A stretch of DNA of 33,587 bases, taken from NCBI GenBank assembly GCA_947494145.1, contig CANLTZ010000026.1, positions 1-33,587 of the forward strand. The letters are read 5' to 3'. The notes under the pieces are model-generated. The model was not told where the DNA came from. It was given only the letters and a program-made list of their open reading frames with translations, and made no database searches. How positions within the stretch are numbered: position 1 is the stretch's first letter; every line of letters begins with the position of its first letter. Shown piece after piece: positions 1 to 7,984 of the stretch. The translations under genes were made by a program, and so were the position numbers. This stretch comes from an uncultured Jannaschia sp. (lineage in GTDB: Bacteria; Pseudomonadota; Alphaproteobacteria; Rhodobacterales; Rhodobacteraceae).

Positions 1-411
1 CCGACGCGGATCTTCCTGCCCAACGAACGCGCCTTCGAGCCGCAGATCGCCGCCACATATAGCAGCTTCGGGCTGAACGACCGGCAGATTGAGATCATCG
101 CGCGAGCGACGCCGAAGCGCGACTACTATTGCCAGTCGCGGCGCGGCAACAGGCTCTTCGCCCTTGGGCTTGGCGAGGTCGCGCTTGCCTTCACCGCGGC
201 CTCGTCCAAATCCGATCACGCCGCCATCGATGCGATCCTCGACGAGCACGGGCGGGACGGCTTCGCCGCCGCCTGGCTCGCCGGGCGCGATCTCGGCTGG
301 GCGACCGAACTGCTCGGTCCCGCCGATGCCGTGATCGAGGCCACCCCATCCGCAACCCCAGAAGCCAACGACGACAAGGAGAAGACTGATGTTCAAGACC
401 AAGACACGTAA
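1..411 (+). CDS. trbE: TrbE conjugative transfer ATPase, C-terminal end only (partial)
   Basis: Frame 1 is open from the window edge to the TAA at 409-411 (136 visible codons), so the start and the Walker motifs lie upstream of the window. The visible residues (PTRIFLPNERAFEPQ near the edge, then SSFGLNDRQIEIIARATPKR and YYCQSRRGNRLFALGLGEVA) are typical of the C-terminus of the VirB4-class TrbE ATPase, which powers pilus assembly and substrate transfer at the inner membrane. The last 23 bases overlap trbJ in another frame, as expected in a compact trb operon. The position before trbJ-trbK-trbL-trbF-trbG-trbI supports the call. The identity rests on recognising the family; only about one sixth of the protein can be seen. 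Confidence 0.9.
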   Translation, partial: PTRIFLPNERAFEPQIAATYSSFGLNDRQIEIIARATPKRDYYCQSRRGNRLFALGLGEVALAFTAASSKSDHAAIDAILDEHGRDGFAAAWLAGRDLGWATELLGPADAVIEATPSATPEANDDKEKTDVQDQDT

Positions 412-1168
412 ACTCGCGGGCCGTGCCGCCGCGGCCTTACTGCTTTCAAGCGCGGTCGCAATGACCCCAGCCACGGCACCGCCCGCCCACGCATTCTTCG
501 GCGGCGGGTTTGGCGGGATTGTCTACGACCCAACCAACCACGCCGAAAACCTGCTGACCGCCGCGCGGACGCTGGAGCAGATCAACAACCAGATCGCCCA
601 GCTCCAGAACGAGGCGCAGATGCTGGTCAATCAGGCGCGCAATCTCGCGAGCCTGCCATATTCCTCACTCTCGCGCCTGCAATCTTCCGTGCATCAGACC
701 CAGCAGTTGCTTAACCAAGCGCAGCGGATTGCCCATGATGTCGCTACGATTGATGAGGCCTTCACTCAAGATTACGGGGCGGCCGCCGCGCGGGGCGATT
801 TCGACGAGATGATCGCGGGCGCGCAGGACCGCTGGGAGACATCCGTCGCCGGGTTCGAAGACGCCCTCAAGGTCCAGGCCGGTGTCGTCGGCAATATCGA
901 ACATGCTCGCACGGAGATGCAGGCGCTCGTCGGTCGAAGTCAGGCAGCGACCGGCGCCCTGCAGGCGACTCAGGCTGGCAATCAGTTGCTCGCGCTTCAG
1001 AGCCAGCAGATTGCCGATCTGACAGGCGCCATCGCTGCGCAGAACCGGGCGCAGTCGCTCGAAGCCGCACGGGTCGCGACAGCCGAGGCGCAGGCCCGCG
1101 AAAATCTCTCGCGCTTCCTTGACTACGGGTCCGACTACGAGCCGACCACCGTGCGGATGTTCCGGTAG
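389..1168 (+). CDS. trbJ: P-type conjugative transfer protein TrbJ
   Basis: This 259-aa protein has an N-terminal signal peptide (basic KTKTRK, hydrophobic AAAALLLSSAVAM, likely cleavage after AHA near residue 35). It then has FFGGGFGGIVYDPTNHAENL and a long Gln/Ala-rich helical stretch (residues about 55-230) with coiled-coil character, as in the TrbJ/VirB5 family of periplasmic, pilus-associated proteins. It begins inside the end of trbE, with AAGGAG about 10 bases upstream as the ribosome site, and is followed six bases later by trbK. Length and gene order match alphaproteobacterial trb clusters. Nothing suggests truncation. Confidence 0.93.
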   Translation: MFKTKTRKLAGRAAAALLLSSAVAMTPATAPPAHAFFGGGFGGIVYDPTNHAENLLTAARTLEQINNQIAQLQNEAQMLVNQARNLASLPYSSLSRLQSSVHQTQQLLNQAQRIAHDVATIDEAFTQDYGAAAARGDFDEMIAGAQDRWETSVAGFEDALKVQAGVVGNIEHARTEMQALVGRSQAATGALQATQAGNQLLALQSQQIADLTGAIAAQNRAQSLEAARVATAEAQARENLSRFLDYGSDYEPTTVRMFR

Positions 1169-1174
1169 ATCGCC

Positions 1175-1450
1175 ATGCGAACCGGTTCTGAACATGTCCT
1201 GCGTCTGATCGCTTTCGGGATGGGCGCGATCGTCATCGCCATGGGAGCGATCGAGCTGCGGCGCTCCCTGGATGAGGAGGCAGTCGATCGCCCTGTGCTG
1301 ACTTCGGACAATCCGCTGCGTACGACCCTTCAGCATTGCCGGACGCTGACGCCAGAGGCGCTTGAAGCAGACACCGAGTGTCAGGCCGCCTGGACCGAGA
1401 ACCGCCGTCGGTTTTTCGGGACCGATCCCGACAGTGAAGGGGTGAAGTAA
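1175..1450 (+). CDS. trbK: TrbK-like putative entry exclusion protein
   Basis: This 91-aa protein has one N-terminal membrane segment (about residues 9-25, LRLIAFGMGAIVIAMGAI). A short region exposed outside the cytoplasm follows, with two cysteines (CRTL and TECQAAW). That layout is the form of the alternative TrbK family found between trbJ and trbL in alphaproteobacterial integrative elements; TrbK proteins are thought to block redundant entry of the same element. It differs from the classical RP4 TrbK lipoprotein in that I see no lipobox. The assignment relies on position (trbJ-trbK-trbL) and on the CRTLTPEAL...CQAAWTENRRRFFG pattern. The exclusion role is inferred. Confidence 0.83.
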   Translation: MRTGSEHVLRLIAFGMGAIVIAMGAIELRRSLDEEAVDRPVLTSDNPLRTTLQHCRTLTPEALEADTECQAAWTENRRRFFGTDPDSEGVK

Positions 1451-1453
1451 CCC

Positions 1454-2749
1454 ATGGGCGATGTCGGCGTCATCGATCGGTTCCTGGAGGTCTTCACGAC
1501 CTATATCGACAGCGGGTTCGGCCTGCTTGGCGGTGATGTCGCCTTCCTCGCGACCACGCTGATCGTCATCGACGTGACGCTCGCTGCACTCTTCTGGGCC
1601 TGGGGCGCGGATGACGACATCATCGGGCGACTGGTCAAGAAGACGCTCTTCGTCGGGATCTTCGCGTACATCATCAGCAACTGGAACACGCTCGCGCGCA
1701 TCGTCTTCGAGAGCTTCGCCGGCCTCGGGCTTGTCGCGACCGGTGGCGCGATCGGCGCAGGCGAGCTCCTGCAGCCCGGCCGGATCGCCGCCGTCGGTCT
1801 CGAAGCTGGTCAACCCATTCTCGACTCCATCGGCGATCTGATGGGCTTCGTCGCCGTCTTCGAGAATCTAATCCAGATCATGATCCTGATGTTCGCCTGG
1901 ATCGTCGTGATCCTGTCTTTCTTCATCCTCGCCATCCAGCTCTTCGTCACCCTGATCGAGTTCAAGCTGGCGACGCTCGCCGGCTTCATTCTCGTGCCCT
2001 TCGGCCTGTTCAACAAGACGGCCTTCATGGCCGAGCGCGTGCTCGGTCTCGTCATCTCTTCGGGCGTCAAGGTACTGGTGCTCGCGGTCATCGTCGGCAT
2101 CGGCTCGACCATCTTCGGCGAGTTCACCGCCGGGTTCACGGGAGAACCGACGATCGGCGACGCCATGTCCGTCGTCCTCGGAGCACTCTCGCTGCTGGCG
2201 CTCGGTATCTTCGGCCCCGGCATCGCCAACGGGATCGTCTCGGGCGGTCCACAGCTTGGCGCAGGCGCAGCTGTCGGCGCTGGCATCGCAGCGGGTGGTG
2301 TCGTGGCCGGAGGACTCGCCGGTGCCAAGCTCGCGGGCGGCGCTGTGGCGTCAACAGCCAGAGGCGCGTCCGCCGTCGCCGGGGGCGCAACCACCGCCTT
2401 CCAGATCGGTGCCGCCTCCAGCACCTCAACCGCCGGAAAAGCGGCGAGCGGCATGGCCGCCGTCGGTCAGGCGGGCGCGTCCGCCGCCTTCAGCCCACTC
2501 AAGCGCGCCATCGGCGACAGCTATCGCTCCGGCTCGCGCGCCGCCTTCGAGGCCACGGGTGGCAAGTTCAGCAACACGCCTGCCGCTGCCGGAACCGCCG
2601 CCAATTCCAATGTCGGCCCGCCCGCCTGGGCGCGCCGGATGAAGCGCCAGCAATCCCTGCACCACGGCGCCGCCATGGCTGCCCACGCCATCCGCTCCGG
2701 CGATGGCGGCGGTGCGGGCAGCGCCATCAGCCTTTCGGAGAGATCATGA
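1454..2749 (+). CDS. trbL: P-type conjugative transfer protein TrbL
   Basis: TrbL (431 aa) is the polytopic inner-membrane channel component of the trb mating apparatus, comparable to VirB6. About six hydrophobic segments occupy residues 25-265 (for example ATTLIVIDVTLAALFWAW, LIQIMILMFAWIVVILSFF and VLVLAVIVGIGSTIF). A long Gly/Ala-rich, low-complexity stretch runs from about 265 to 345, and the tail is hydrophilic with basic residues (WARRMKRQQS). It starts three bases after trbK, and its stop overlaps the trbF start as ATGA at 2746-2749, suggesting translational coupling. The size and the alanine/glycine-rich C-terminal part are usual for the family. Confidence 0.93.
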   Translation: MGDVGVIDRFLEVFTTYIDSGFGLLGGDVAFLATTLIVIDVTLAALFWAWGADDDIIGRLVKKTLFVGIFAYIISNWNTLARIVFESFAGLGLVATGGAIGAGELLQPGRIAAVGLEAGQPILDSIGDLMGFVAVFENLIQIMILMFAWIVVILSFFILAIQLFVTLIEFKLATLAGFILVPFGLFNKTAFMAERVLGLVISSGVKVLVLAVIVGIGSTIFGEFTAGFTGEPTIGDAMSVVLGALSLLALGIFGPGIANGIVSGGPQLGAGAAVGAGIAAGGVVAGGLAGAKLAGGAVASTARGASAVAGGATTAFQIGAASSTSTAGKAASGMAAVGQAGASAAFSPLKRAIGDSYRSGSRAAFEATGGKFSNTPAAAGTAANSNVGPPAWARRMKRQQSLHHGAAMAAHAIRSGDGGGAGSAISLSERS

Positions 2750-3432
2750 GATTCAAGCGACCGAGCGTGCGATACGCCAAAACCCCCGAACCCGTCACAC
2801 CTTACCAGAAAGCCGCCCAGGTCTGGGACGAACGCATGGGCTCCGCGCGCGTCCAAGCGCGTAATTGGCGGCTCATGGCGCTTGGTTGCCTCGCCACAAC
2901 CGCCACCTTCGGCCTGGCGCTCGTCTGGCAATCGACCCAGGGGACCATCGTGCCTTACGTGGTCGAGGTCGACCGATTAGGAGCCGCGCAGGCCGTCGCG
3001 CCCGCAACGGCGAACTATCGCCCGACCGATCCCCAGATCGCTTTCCACCTCGCGCGCTTCATCGAGAATGTCCGTCAGGTCCCGGCCGATCCCATCGTCC
3101 TGCGCGAGAACTGGCTGCGCGCCTATGACTTCGCCACCGATCGCGGCGCCGTAGCGCTCAACGACTTTGCCCGCGAGAACGACCCTTTCGCCCGCGTTGG
3201 AGAGGTCCAGATCGCGGCCGAGATCTCCAGCGTCATCCGCGCGTCGGACTCGAGCTTCCGCGTCGCCTGGACCGAGCGCCGCTACGTCAACGGCCAACTT
3301 GCCGGCACCGAACGCTGGACCGGCATCCTCTCCGTCGTCGTCCAGCCACCCCGCGATGCCGACCGCCTCCGCAAGAACCCCCTCGGCGTCTTCGTCCACG
3401 CCATCAACTGGTCACGGGAGAACGCCCAATGA
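2746..3432 (+). CDS. trbF: Conjugal transfer protein TrbF
   Basis: This 228-aa VirB8-like protein has a cytoplasmic N-terminus (FKRPSVRYAKTPEPVTPYQKAAQVWDERMG region), one membrane span at about residues 43-62 (LMALGCLATTATFGLALVW) and a periplasmic NTF2-fold domain. The domain includes GTIVPYVVEVDRLG and, near the end, VAWTERRYVNGQ and TGILSVVVQPP. The AxxWDERMGSARVQARNWR pattern before the membrane span is characteristic of TrbF. It links the inner-membrane and core parts of the secretion machine. Start and stop are both four-base ATGA overlaps with trbL and trbG. The length is normal. Confidence 0.95.
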   Translation: MRFKRPSVRYAKTPEPVTPYQKAAQVWDERMGSARVQARNWRLMALGCLATTATFGLALVWQSTQGTIVPYVVEVDRLGAAQAVAPATANYRPTDPQIAFHLARFIENVRQVPADPIVLRENWLRAYDFATDRGAVALNDFARENDPFARVGEVQIAAEISSVIRASDSSFRVAWTERRYVNGQLAGTERWTGILSVVVQPPRDADRLRKNPLGVFVHAINWSRENAQ

Positions 3433-4460
3433 GACATTGCATGTCAGCCAGACTTTCCATCGCGACACTTCTCTCGGGCTCAATGCTCGCGGGCTGCGCC
3501 ACCTTCAAACCGCCGGAGATCAGCTATGACGATCCGGTCGAAGCGACGCTGATCGCGGACCCGCCGGGACCTGTCCGGATCGTCGAGCGGCCCGAGCCGC
3601 TCCCACTTCCTGGCCAGCTGATGCGGGTCGATGCCGATGACCGCCCGGCCGAGGCCGCTGAGCCGACCGAGCGCATCACCAACGCCAACGCGGCTGCCCG
3701 GATCGAACCCGTGCGTGACGGCTTCATCAACGCCGTCCAGCTCTATCCCTACAGCTCTGGCGCACTCTATCAGGTCTATACCTCGACGGGACAGGTGACA
3801 GACATCGCGCTACAACCCGGAGAGAGCCTCGTCGGCTCCGGTCCCATCGCAGCAGGCGACACGGCCCGCTGGATCATCGGCGATACAGAAAGCGGCTCGG
3901 GAGGCAGCCGCCGCATCCACGTGTTGGTGAAGCCGACACGTCCGGATCTGGTGACCAATCTCGTCATCAATACGGATCGCAGAACCTATCACCTCGAACT
4001 GCGCGCGACGCCGCAGGCCTATATGGCCTCGGTCTCGTGGCAGTATCCCGAAGACGAACTGATCGCGCTGCGGCGTCAGAACGACCGCGCCGAGGCTGCA
4101 CTTCCCATTGGGCAGAACGTGGATCTCGACGATCTCAACTTCCGCTACCGCATCACGGGCGACCGCGCACCGTGGCGGCCACGCCGTGCCTTCGACGACG
4201 GTCGCCAGGTCTTCATCGAGTTCCCGCGCGGCATTGGCCAGGGCGAGATGCCCCCACTCTTCGTCATCGGACCGGAGGGCGACGGCCAACTCGTGAATTA
4301 CCGCATCCGGCGCAACTACATGGTCGTCGACCGTCTCTTCGCGGCTGCCGAACTGCGTCTGGGTGATCGCCAGCGCGTGGTCCGGATCGTCCGAACGGAT
4401 GGGCGTAGCCGAACTGCCGAGCGCGCAACGGCGGCGAACAATCGCGAGACGGATCGATGA
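3429..4460 (+). CDS. trbG: P-type conjugative transfer protein TrbG (outer-membrane core lipoprotein)
   Basis: This 343-aa VirB9-family protein forms part of the outer-membrane core complex with TrbI. The N-terminus carries a lipoprotein signal ending in LAGC (Cys near residue 23). A linker follows, and then the VirB9/CagX fold with recognisable blocks: YPYSSGALYQVYTSTGQVTD, LVTNLVINTDRRTYHLELRA, MASVSWQYPEDE, NFRYRITGDRAPWRPRRAFDDG and NYMVVDRLFAAAELRLG. The ATGA overlap with trbF fixes the first start; Met at residue 6 is a second candidate and would still give a complete signal. The length is typical. Confidence 0.95.
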   Translation: MRHCMSARLSIATLLSGSMLAGCATFKPPEISYDDPVEATLIADPPGPVRIVERPEPLPLPGQLMRVDADDRPAEAAEPTERITNANAAARIEPVRDGFINAVQLYPYSSGALYQVYTSTGQVTDIALQPGESLVGSGPIAAGDTARWIIGDTESGSGGSRRIHVLVKPTRPDLVTNLVINTDRRTYHLELRATPQAYMASVSWQYPEDELIALRRQNDRAEAALPIGQNVDLDDLNFRYRITGDRAPWRPRRAFDDGRQVFIEFPRGIGQGEMPPLFVIGPEGDGQLVNYRIRRNYMVVDRLFAAAELRLGDRQRVVRIVRTDGRSRTAERATAANNRETDR

Positions 4461-5671
4461 ACGACGTCCGGAACGAGGAAGAGCCCGGGAAGCCGCCGCA
4501 CTCCGAAAGCGAGATCGCCAAGGAATTGCGTCTGCGTCCGGACCCGCCGCGGGTCATGCGGCTGTCGCGCAAGGCCATCACCGTGCTCACCGTGGCGGGC
4601 GGCCTCGGCATCGGGGCGATCCTGATCGTCGCGCTACAAAGTCCGAGCGGGCGCGATGGACCCGCGGAACTCTTCTCAACCGAACGTGTCCAGGAAGCGG
4701 AAGGTCTATCGCGGTTGCCGCGTGACTACGGATCGATCCCACAACTCGGGCCACCGCTCCCCGGTGAGTTGGGACGTCCGGTCCTCTCAGCCCAACGACG
4801 TGGTGAACCGGTGCCGGTCGTGCCCGCTACTGGACCAGCCGTGGATCCCGCCGAACAGTTGCGCCTCCAAGAGGCCGAGGCCGCTCGTTTGGCGACCCTC
4901 TTTGCCGATGCGCAAACCAGCGTTGCGACGGCCAGTTCACAACCGGCACAGTCTGCGCCACAGCCATCATCGGGGCTGCAGGGGCTGTTTCCCGCAACTG
5001 CCGGAACGTCGCCGCGACCGGATACCACGGAACGGCAAGAAGCATTTCTCGACCGCGAGGTGGATCGCCGAACCACCGCCGCGGATCGTCTGCAATCGCC
5101 ACCAAGTCCCTATGTGCTGCAGGCGGGCTCCGTCATCGAAGCCGCACTTCTCACGGGTCTGCGCTCCGATCTCCCAGGACAAATCATGGCGCAGGTGACT
5201 GCCAACGTCTACGACAGTCCCACCGGGCAGTTTCTCCTGGTGCCGCAAGGGTCACGCCTGCTCGGCGAGTATGACAGCCGCGTTGCCTCGGGTCAGCGGC
5301 GTTTGCTGCTCGCCTGGACCCGTCTGATCCTGCCGGACGGCCGGTCCATCGTCCTCGAGCGTGAGCCGGGCACTGACCAGGCGGGATATGCTGGCCTTGA
5401 AGATGGCGTCGACAACCATTGGGACCGCCTGCTCCTTGCCGCAGGCCTCGCGACGATCCTGAACATCGGTCTCGAAGCGGGCGAGGATAATGGCGACGAG
5501 ATCGCCGAAGCGATCCGCGATGGCACTCAAGACACGATCGGCCGCGCCGGTGAAGCCATCGTGCAGCGTCAACTCAACATCCCGCCGACGCTGACGATCC
5601 GCCCAGGGTTCCCCGTGCGCGTGATGGTCACACGAGACCTCGTTCTCGAACCAGAAAGAGCAGCTCGATGA
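4457..5671 (+). CDS. trbI: TrbI/VirB10 family conjugal transfer protein
   Basis: This 404-aa protein has a cytoplasmic N-terminal tail (to about residue 37), one membrane span (AITVLTVAGGLGIGAILIVAL, about 36-56), a long Pro/Gln/Ala-rich periplasmic linker and the conserved C-terminal VirB10/TrbI beta-barrel domain. The C-terminal domain shows VLQAGSVIEAALLTGLRSDLPG, VYDSPTGQFLLVPQGSRLLG, AWTRLILPDGRSIVLE and NIPPTLTIRPGFPVRVMVTRDL. VirB10 proteins span the envelope and transmit ATPase energy to the outer-membrane pore. ATGA overlaps join it to trbG and to the DUF2274 gene. Confidence 0.95.
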   Translation: MNDVRNEEEPGKPPHSESEIAKELRLRPDPPRVMRLSRKAITVLTVAGGLGIGAILIVALQSPSGRDGPAELFSTERVQEAEGLSRLPRDYGSIPQLGPPLPGELGRPVLSAQRRGEPVPVVPATGPAVDPAEQLRLQEAEAARLATLFADAQTSVATASSQPAQSAPQPSSGLQGLFPATAGTSPRPDTTERQEAFLDREVDRRTTAADRLQSPPSPYVLQAGSVIEAALLTGLRSDLPGQIMAQVTANVYDSPTGQFLLVPQGSRLLGEYDSRVASGQRRLLLAWTRLILPDGRSIVLEREPGTDQAGYAGLEDGVDNHWDRLLLAAGLATILNIGLEAGEDNGDEIAEAIRDGTQDTIGRAGEAIVQRQLNIPPTLTIRPGFPVRVMVTRDLVLEPERAAR

Positions 5672-5925
5672 CCAAACTGAAGCTCTCGGATATTCGCGAT
5701 GACAAGCCGGTGAAGCTGTCTATCGACCTGCCAGCGCAGACCCATCGCGACCTCGCAGCCTATGCAGAAATACTCGGCCGGGAGAACGGACAGACGCTCG
5801 AACCCGCGAAACTCGTCGCGCCCATGCTGGAACGCTTCATGAAAACTGATCGCGGGTTTGCGAAGCTGAGGAAAGATCGTGGTTCCGCTTCGCCTCGGCC
5901 CACGCCAAACTCAGAAACTACCTGA
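5668..5925 (+). CDS. DUF2274 domain-containing protein
   Basis: This 85-aa soluble protein (MTKLKLSDIRDDKPVKLSI, then HRDLAAYAEILGRENG and PAKLVAPMLERFMKTDRGFAK) is of the DUF2274 type, commonly the last gene of alphaproteobacterial trb operons. Its ATGA overlap with trbI shows it is co-translated. Its function is unknown. The small size and the helical segment after LPAQTHRDL could fit a ribbon-helix-helix-like DNA binder, but that is a guess. The final 10-15 residues (GSASPRPTPNSETT) are antisense to the decayed tail of the neighbouring LysR pseudogene, so the C-terminus may not be ancestral. Confidence 0.85.
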   Translation: MTKLKLSDIRDDKPVKLSIDLPAQTHRDLAAYAEILGRENGQTLEPAKLVAPMLERFMKTDRGFAKLRKDRGSASPRPTPNSETT

Positions 5926-6800
5926 GGGCGGGATTGTCGTTCTCTGGGCGCCAGTCAGAGAGAACGTAACGGTTTCGTTCTCCGCCAAGGGCACAAATTT
6001 GACATTCGGATACCTTGTGCCTCCCGCATGGTCCCAGGCGATGGTCTTACTACGCCCGAATCCGACCAGCCCTGAAATACCTTCCCGAAACAATTGATGG
6101 CGTGCGACAGTAACGCTGCGACCAAACGCGGTCGTTTTTCGGACAACAAGTTCATGAATGTCTGGATAGCTTCCCGGGCGCTGATCAGAAGCTGCAAATT
6201 ACCAATCTCAGACCAGCTAACACTCTCCCTTTTCGCGAGAGAGCTGTCACTCGCGACGGTCAAACAGATTGCCTTGTCCGACAAATGAAAACTGTCTCCA
6301 TGCGTTCCGGTTTGATCGCTTACGGAGATGACGGCATCGAGAGTGCGAAGGGCTAACATAGTCATCACCTGACGACGTTCGGTTTCCACGAAGCAGAGCC
6401 GTACAGACGGATTCCTCCGGACGAAGGTTTTGAGCAACGCCCGATGAGGACCGTTCGAGAAGGAACTCGTTGTCCCGATGCGCAGTATCCCGTCATCTGC
6501 AGAGCCGAGGGATTGCGCACGACCGATTGCCGATTTCAGATTTTCGAAGATCGAACTCGAACAAGCTACAAACTCCGATTCTGCATAGGTCAGTCGCGCA
6601 CCCGTAGAAGTCCGTTCGAACAACGATACACCGAGAAGCTCACCCATCTTCTGAATGTGTCGAGAAACAGCCGACTGTCCTAGTCGTAGTTTTGGCCCGC
6701 CCTGCAAAAAACTTCCCGTCTCGATGACTGTTCGTGAAACTTCGAAATCGCGAGAAGCGATCTGCACAAGAAGACCTTCGATCTGAATGGCCGCCGTCAC
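5896..6800 (-). pseudogene. LysR-type regulator next to the trb operon, broken by two frameshifts and a stop
   Basis: Read on the - strand from the GTG at 6800, a LysR winged-helix domain (GQSAVSRHIQKMGELLGVSL, then FERTSTGARLTYAE) and part of the effector domain (LRIGTTSSFSNGPHRALL, VRLCFVETERRQ) are intact. The family then continues in other frames. Adding one base in the T5 run at 6135-6139 (A5 on the coding strand) joins the effector domain to FGRSVTVARHQLFREGISG, then LVGFG and GTRYPNVKFVPLAENETVTF. A second shift in the AGAGAGAA run at 5957-5964 leads to SDWRPENDNPALR, then a TAG at 5918-5920, then FLSLAWA, matching the usual END(N)PALRRFLSLA ending of these regulators. The unshifted frame would give a 281-aa protein with a non-homologous tail. 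The region 6801-6956 before it shows no convincing gene. Confidence 0.82.
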
Positions 6801-6956
6801 TCTATTGCGTTGTAAGTGTGGCTCGGGCCTGCGGTGTAATCATAGCCACTTCCGGAAGCGCAAGGTCGCACACGTGGTCGAATGCGATTTGCTGAGCGGC
6901 CTTGAGCCGAATTTAGAGTCTCTTGCCGATCACGACATCACCTTTAGCCAAATTCG

Positions 6957-7880
6957 TCATGTCGTCTTCCCCTGAGCAATTCTGGGGAACTGCAGGTGCC
7001 GCCGCGTTGCAAGGGCAAAGCCCGCGAAGATGATTGTCGCGCCAAGGACTTCGGAGGGGTCAGGCCGTATGCCAAGGGCCATCCATGCGATCACCAGGGC
7101 GACGGCGGGCGTGAACGTCGGCAGCATGGCGGCGGTCTGGGTCGACATCCTTTGCAGTGCCGCGATAAGCGCGACCACACTGATGACACCGCCAACCAGG
7201 CCTTGCATGACGATCTGGATCATCACCATTTGAGCCTCTGCGACGCGGAGCGAATCCCAGGCAAACGGCCCGACAGCGATCGCCGCAAAGACAGCGCCAA
7301 GCGAGGCGACTGCAGCAGTGCCCTCGAAAGTGGGAATCCGCCAGTGGCGCAGCAGGACCGTATAGCCACCCCACATGGTGCCTGCCGTCACGAAGAGCGC
7401 GATACCAATAGGCCATTGCGCCCCCAGACCACCTGTCTCGACGCCGACCAACAGAGCAAGACCGGCGAACATGACGATGGCGCCGAAGATGCGTGGTCCG
7501 GCGATCTTCTCTTTCAGTAGAACTGCACCCAAGATCGTCCCGGATACGAAGACCGCGACCGGCGCGAAGAGCAAGCCATGCGACAGCGGCGCGAATTGAT
7601 ATCCCGCCACCGCCACGAAACCGAAGATCGGCCCGCCGAGGAACGCCAATACAAGGAGGCGGGTGAACGGCAAGCCGGCACTTTGCGACCTGCCGCGCAG
7701 CCAGACCCAAAGTGGCACGGCGAGAAAAGCAGGCGTCAAATAGCGCAGAAAGCTGAGCGCCGCCGGACTAAGTCCCGCATCAATTCCGGCCTTTGCCGCC
7801 ACGTTGAAACCGGCCCATGAAAGCACGGTGAGTGCACCGAGAAGTGCACCTGGAAACGGAGAGGCGTTGCGGCTGAGCAT
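6957..7880 (-). CDS. EamA/DMT-family transporter
   Basis: This 307-aa membrane protein is composed almost entirely of about ten hydrophobic helices arranged as two EamA repeats, the layout of drug/metabolite exporters (RhaT/YdcZ-like superfamily). Landmarks are LGALTVLSWAGFNVAAKAGI with ALSFLRYLTPAFLAVPLW in repeat 1, the repeat-1 end LLKEKIAGPRIFGAIVMFAG, and repeat 2 beginning near GIALFVTAGTMWGGYTVLLR and ending with IIFAGFALATRR. The substrate cannot be told from sequence. The ATG at 7880 has AGGA about ten bases upstream. It is transcribed divergently from the LysR gene at 7985 across a 104-bp gap, so that LysR protein is its likely regulator. Confidence 0.9.
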   Translation of the reverse strand: MLSRNASPFPGALLGALTVLSWAGFNVAAKAGIDAGLSPAALSFLRYLTPAFLAVPLWVWLRGRSQSAGLPFTRLLVLAFLGGPIFGFVAVAGYQFAPLSHGLLFAPVAVFVSGTILGAVLLKEKIAGPRIFGAIVMFAGLALLVGVETGGLGAQWPIGIALFVTAGTMWGGYTVLLRHWRIPTFEGTAAVASLGAVFAAIAVGPFAWDSLRVAEAQMVMIQIVMQGLVGGVISVVALIAALQRMSTQTAAMLPTFTPAVALVIAWMALGIRPDPSEVLGATIIFAGFALATRRHLQFPRIAQGKTT

Positions 7881-7907
7881 GAGATCGGTCCTGTGTGTGG
7901 CTGGTGT

Positions 7908-7922
7908 TCCATCAATGATGGA
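7908..7922. promoter_or_regulatory. Palindrome in the EamA-LysR divergent promoter region
   Basis: TCCATC-AAT-GATGGA is a perfect 6-bp inverted repeat with a 3-bp centre, placed between the divergent starts at 7880 and 7985. LysR proteins commonly bind dyad sequences in such divergent intergenic regions, so this is a candidate operator. It is shorter than the classical T-N11-A arrangement. I infer function only from position and symmetry. Confidence 0.35.
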
Positions 7923-7984
7923 GCTTCATTCTCATGCCTTCCAATGCTATGATCTTCTACTTTCAATATCCAAGAGGCATATAA

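Noticed and set aside
665-1813. Long - strand open frame (382 codons) opposite trbJ-trbK-trbL
   Set aside because: It is antisense to three well-recognised trb genes and has no family match; high GC leaves antisense frames open.
5879-6097. 72-codon + strand ORF after DUF2274
   Set aside because: It is antisense to the decayed LysR tail, which shows recognisable protein motifs on the - strand.
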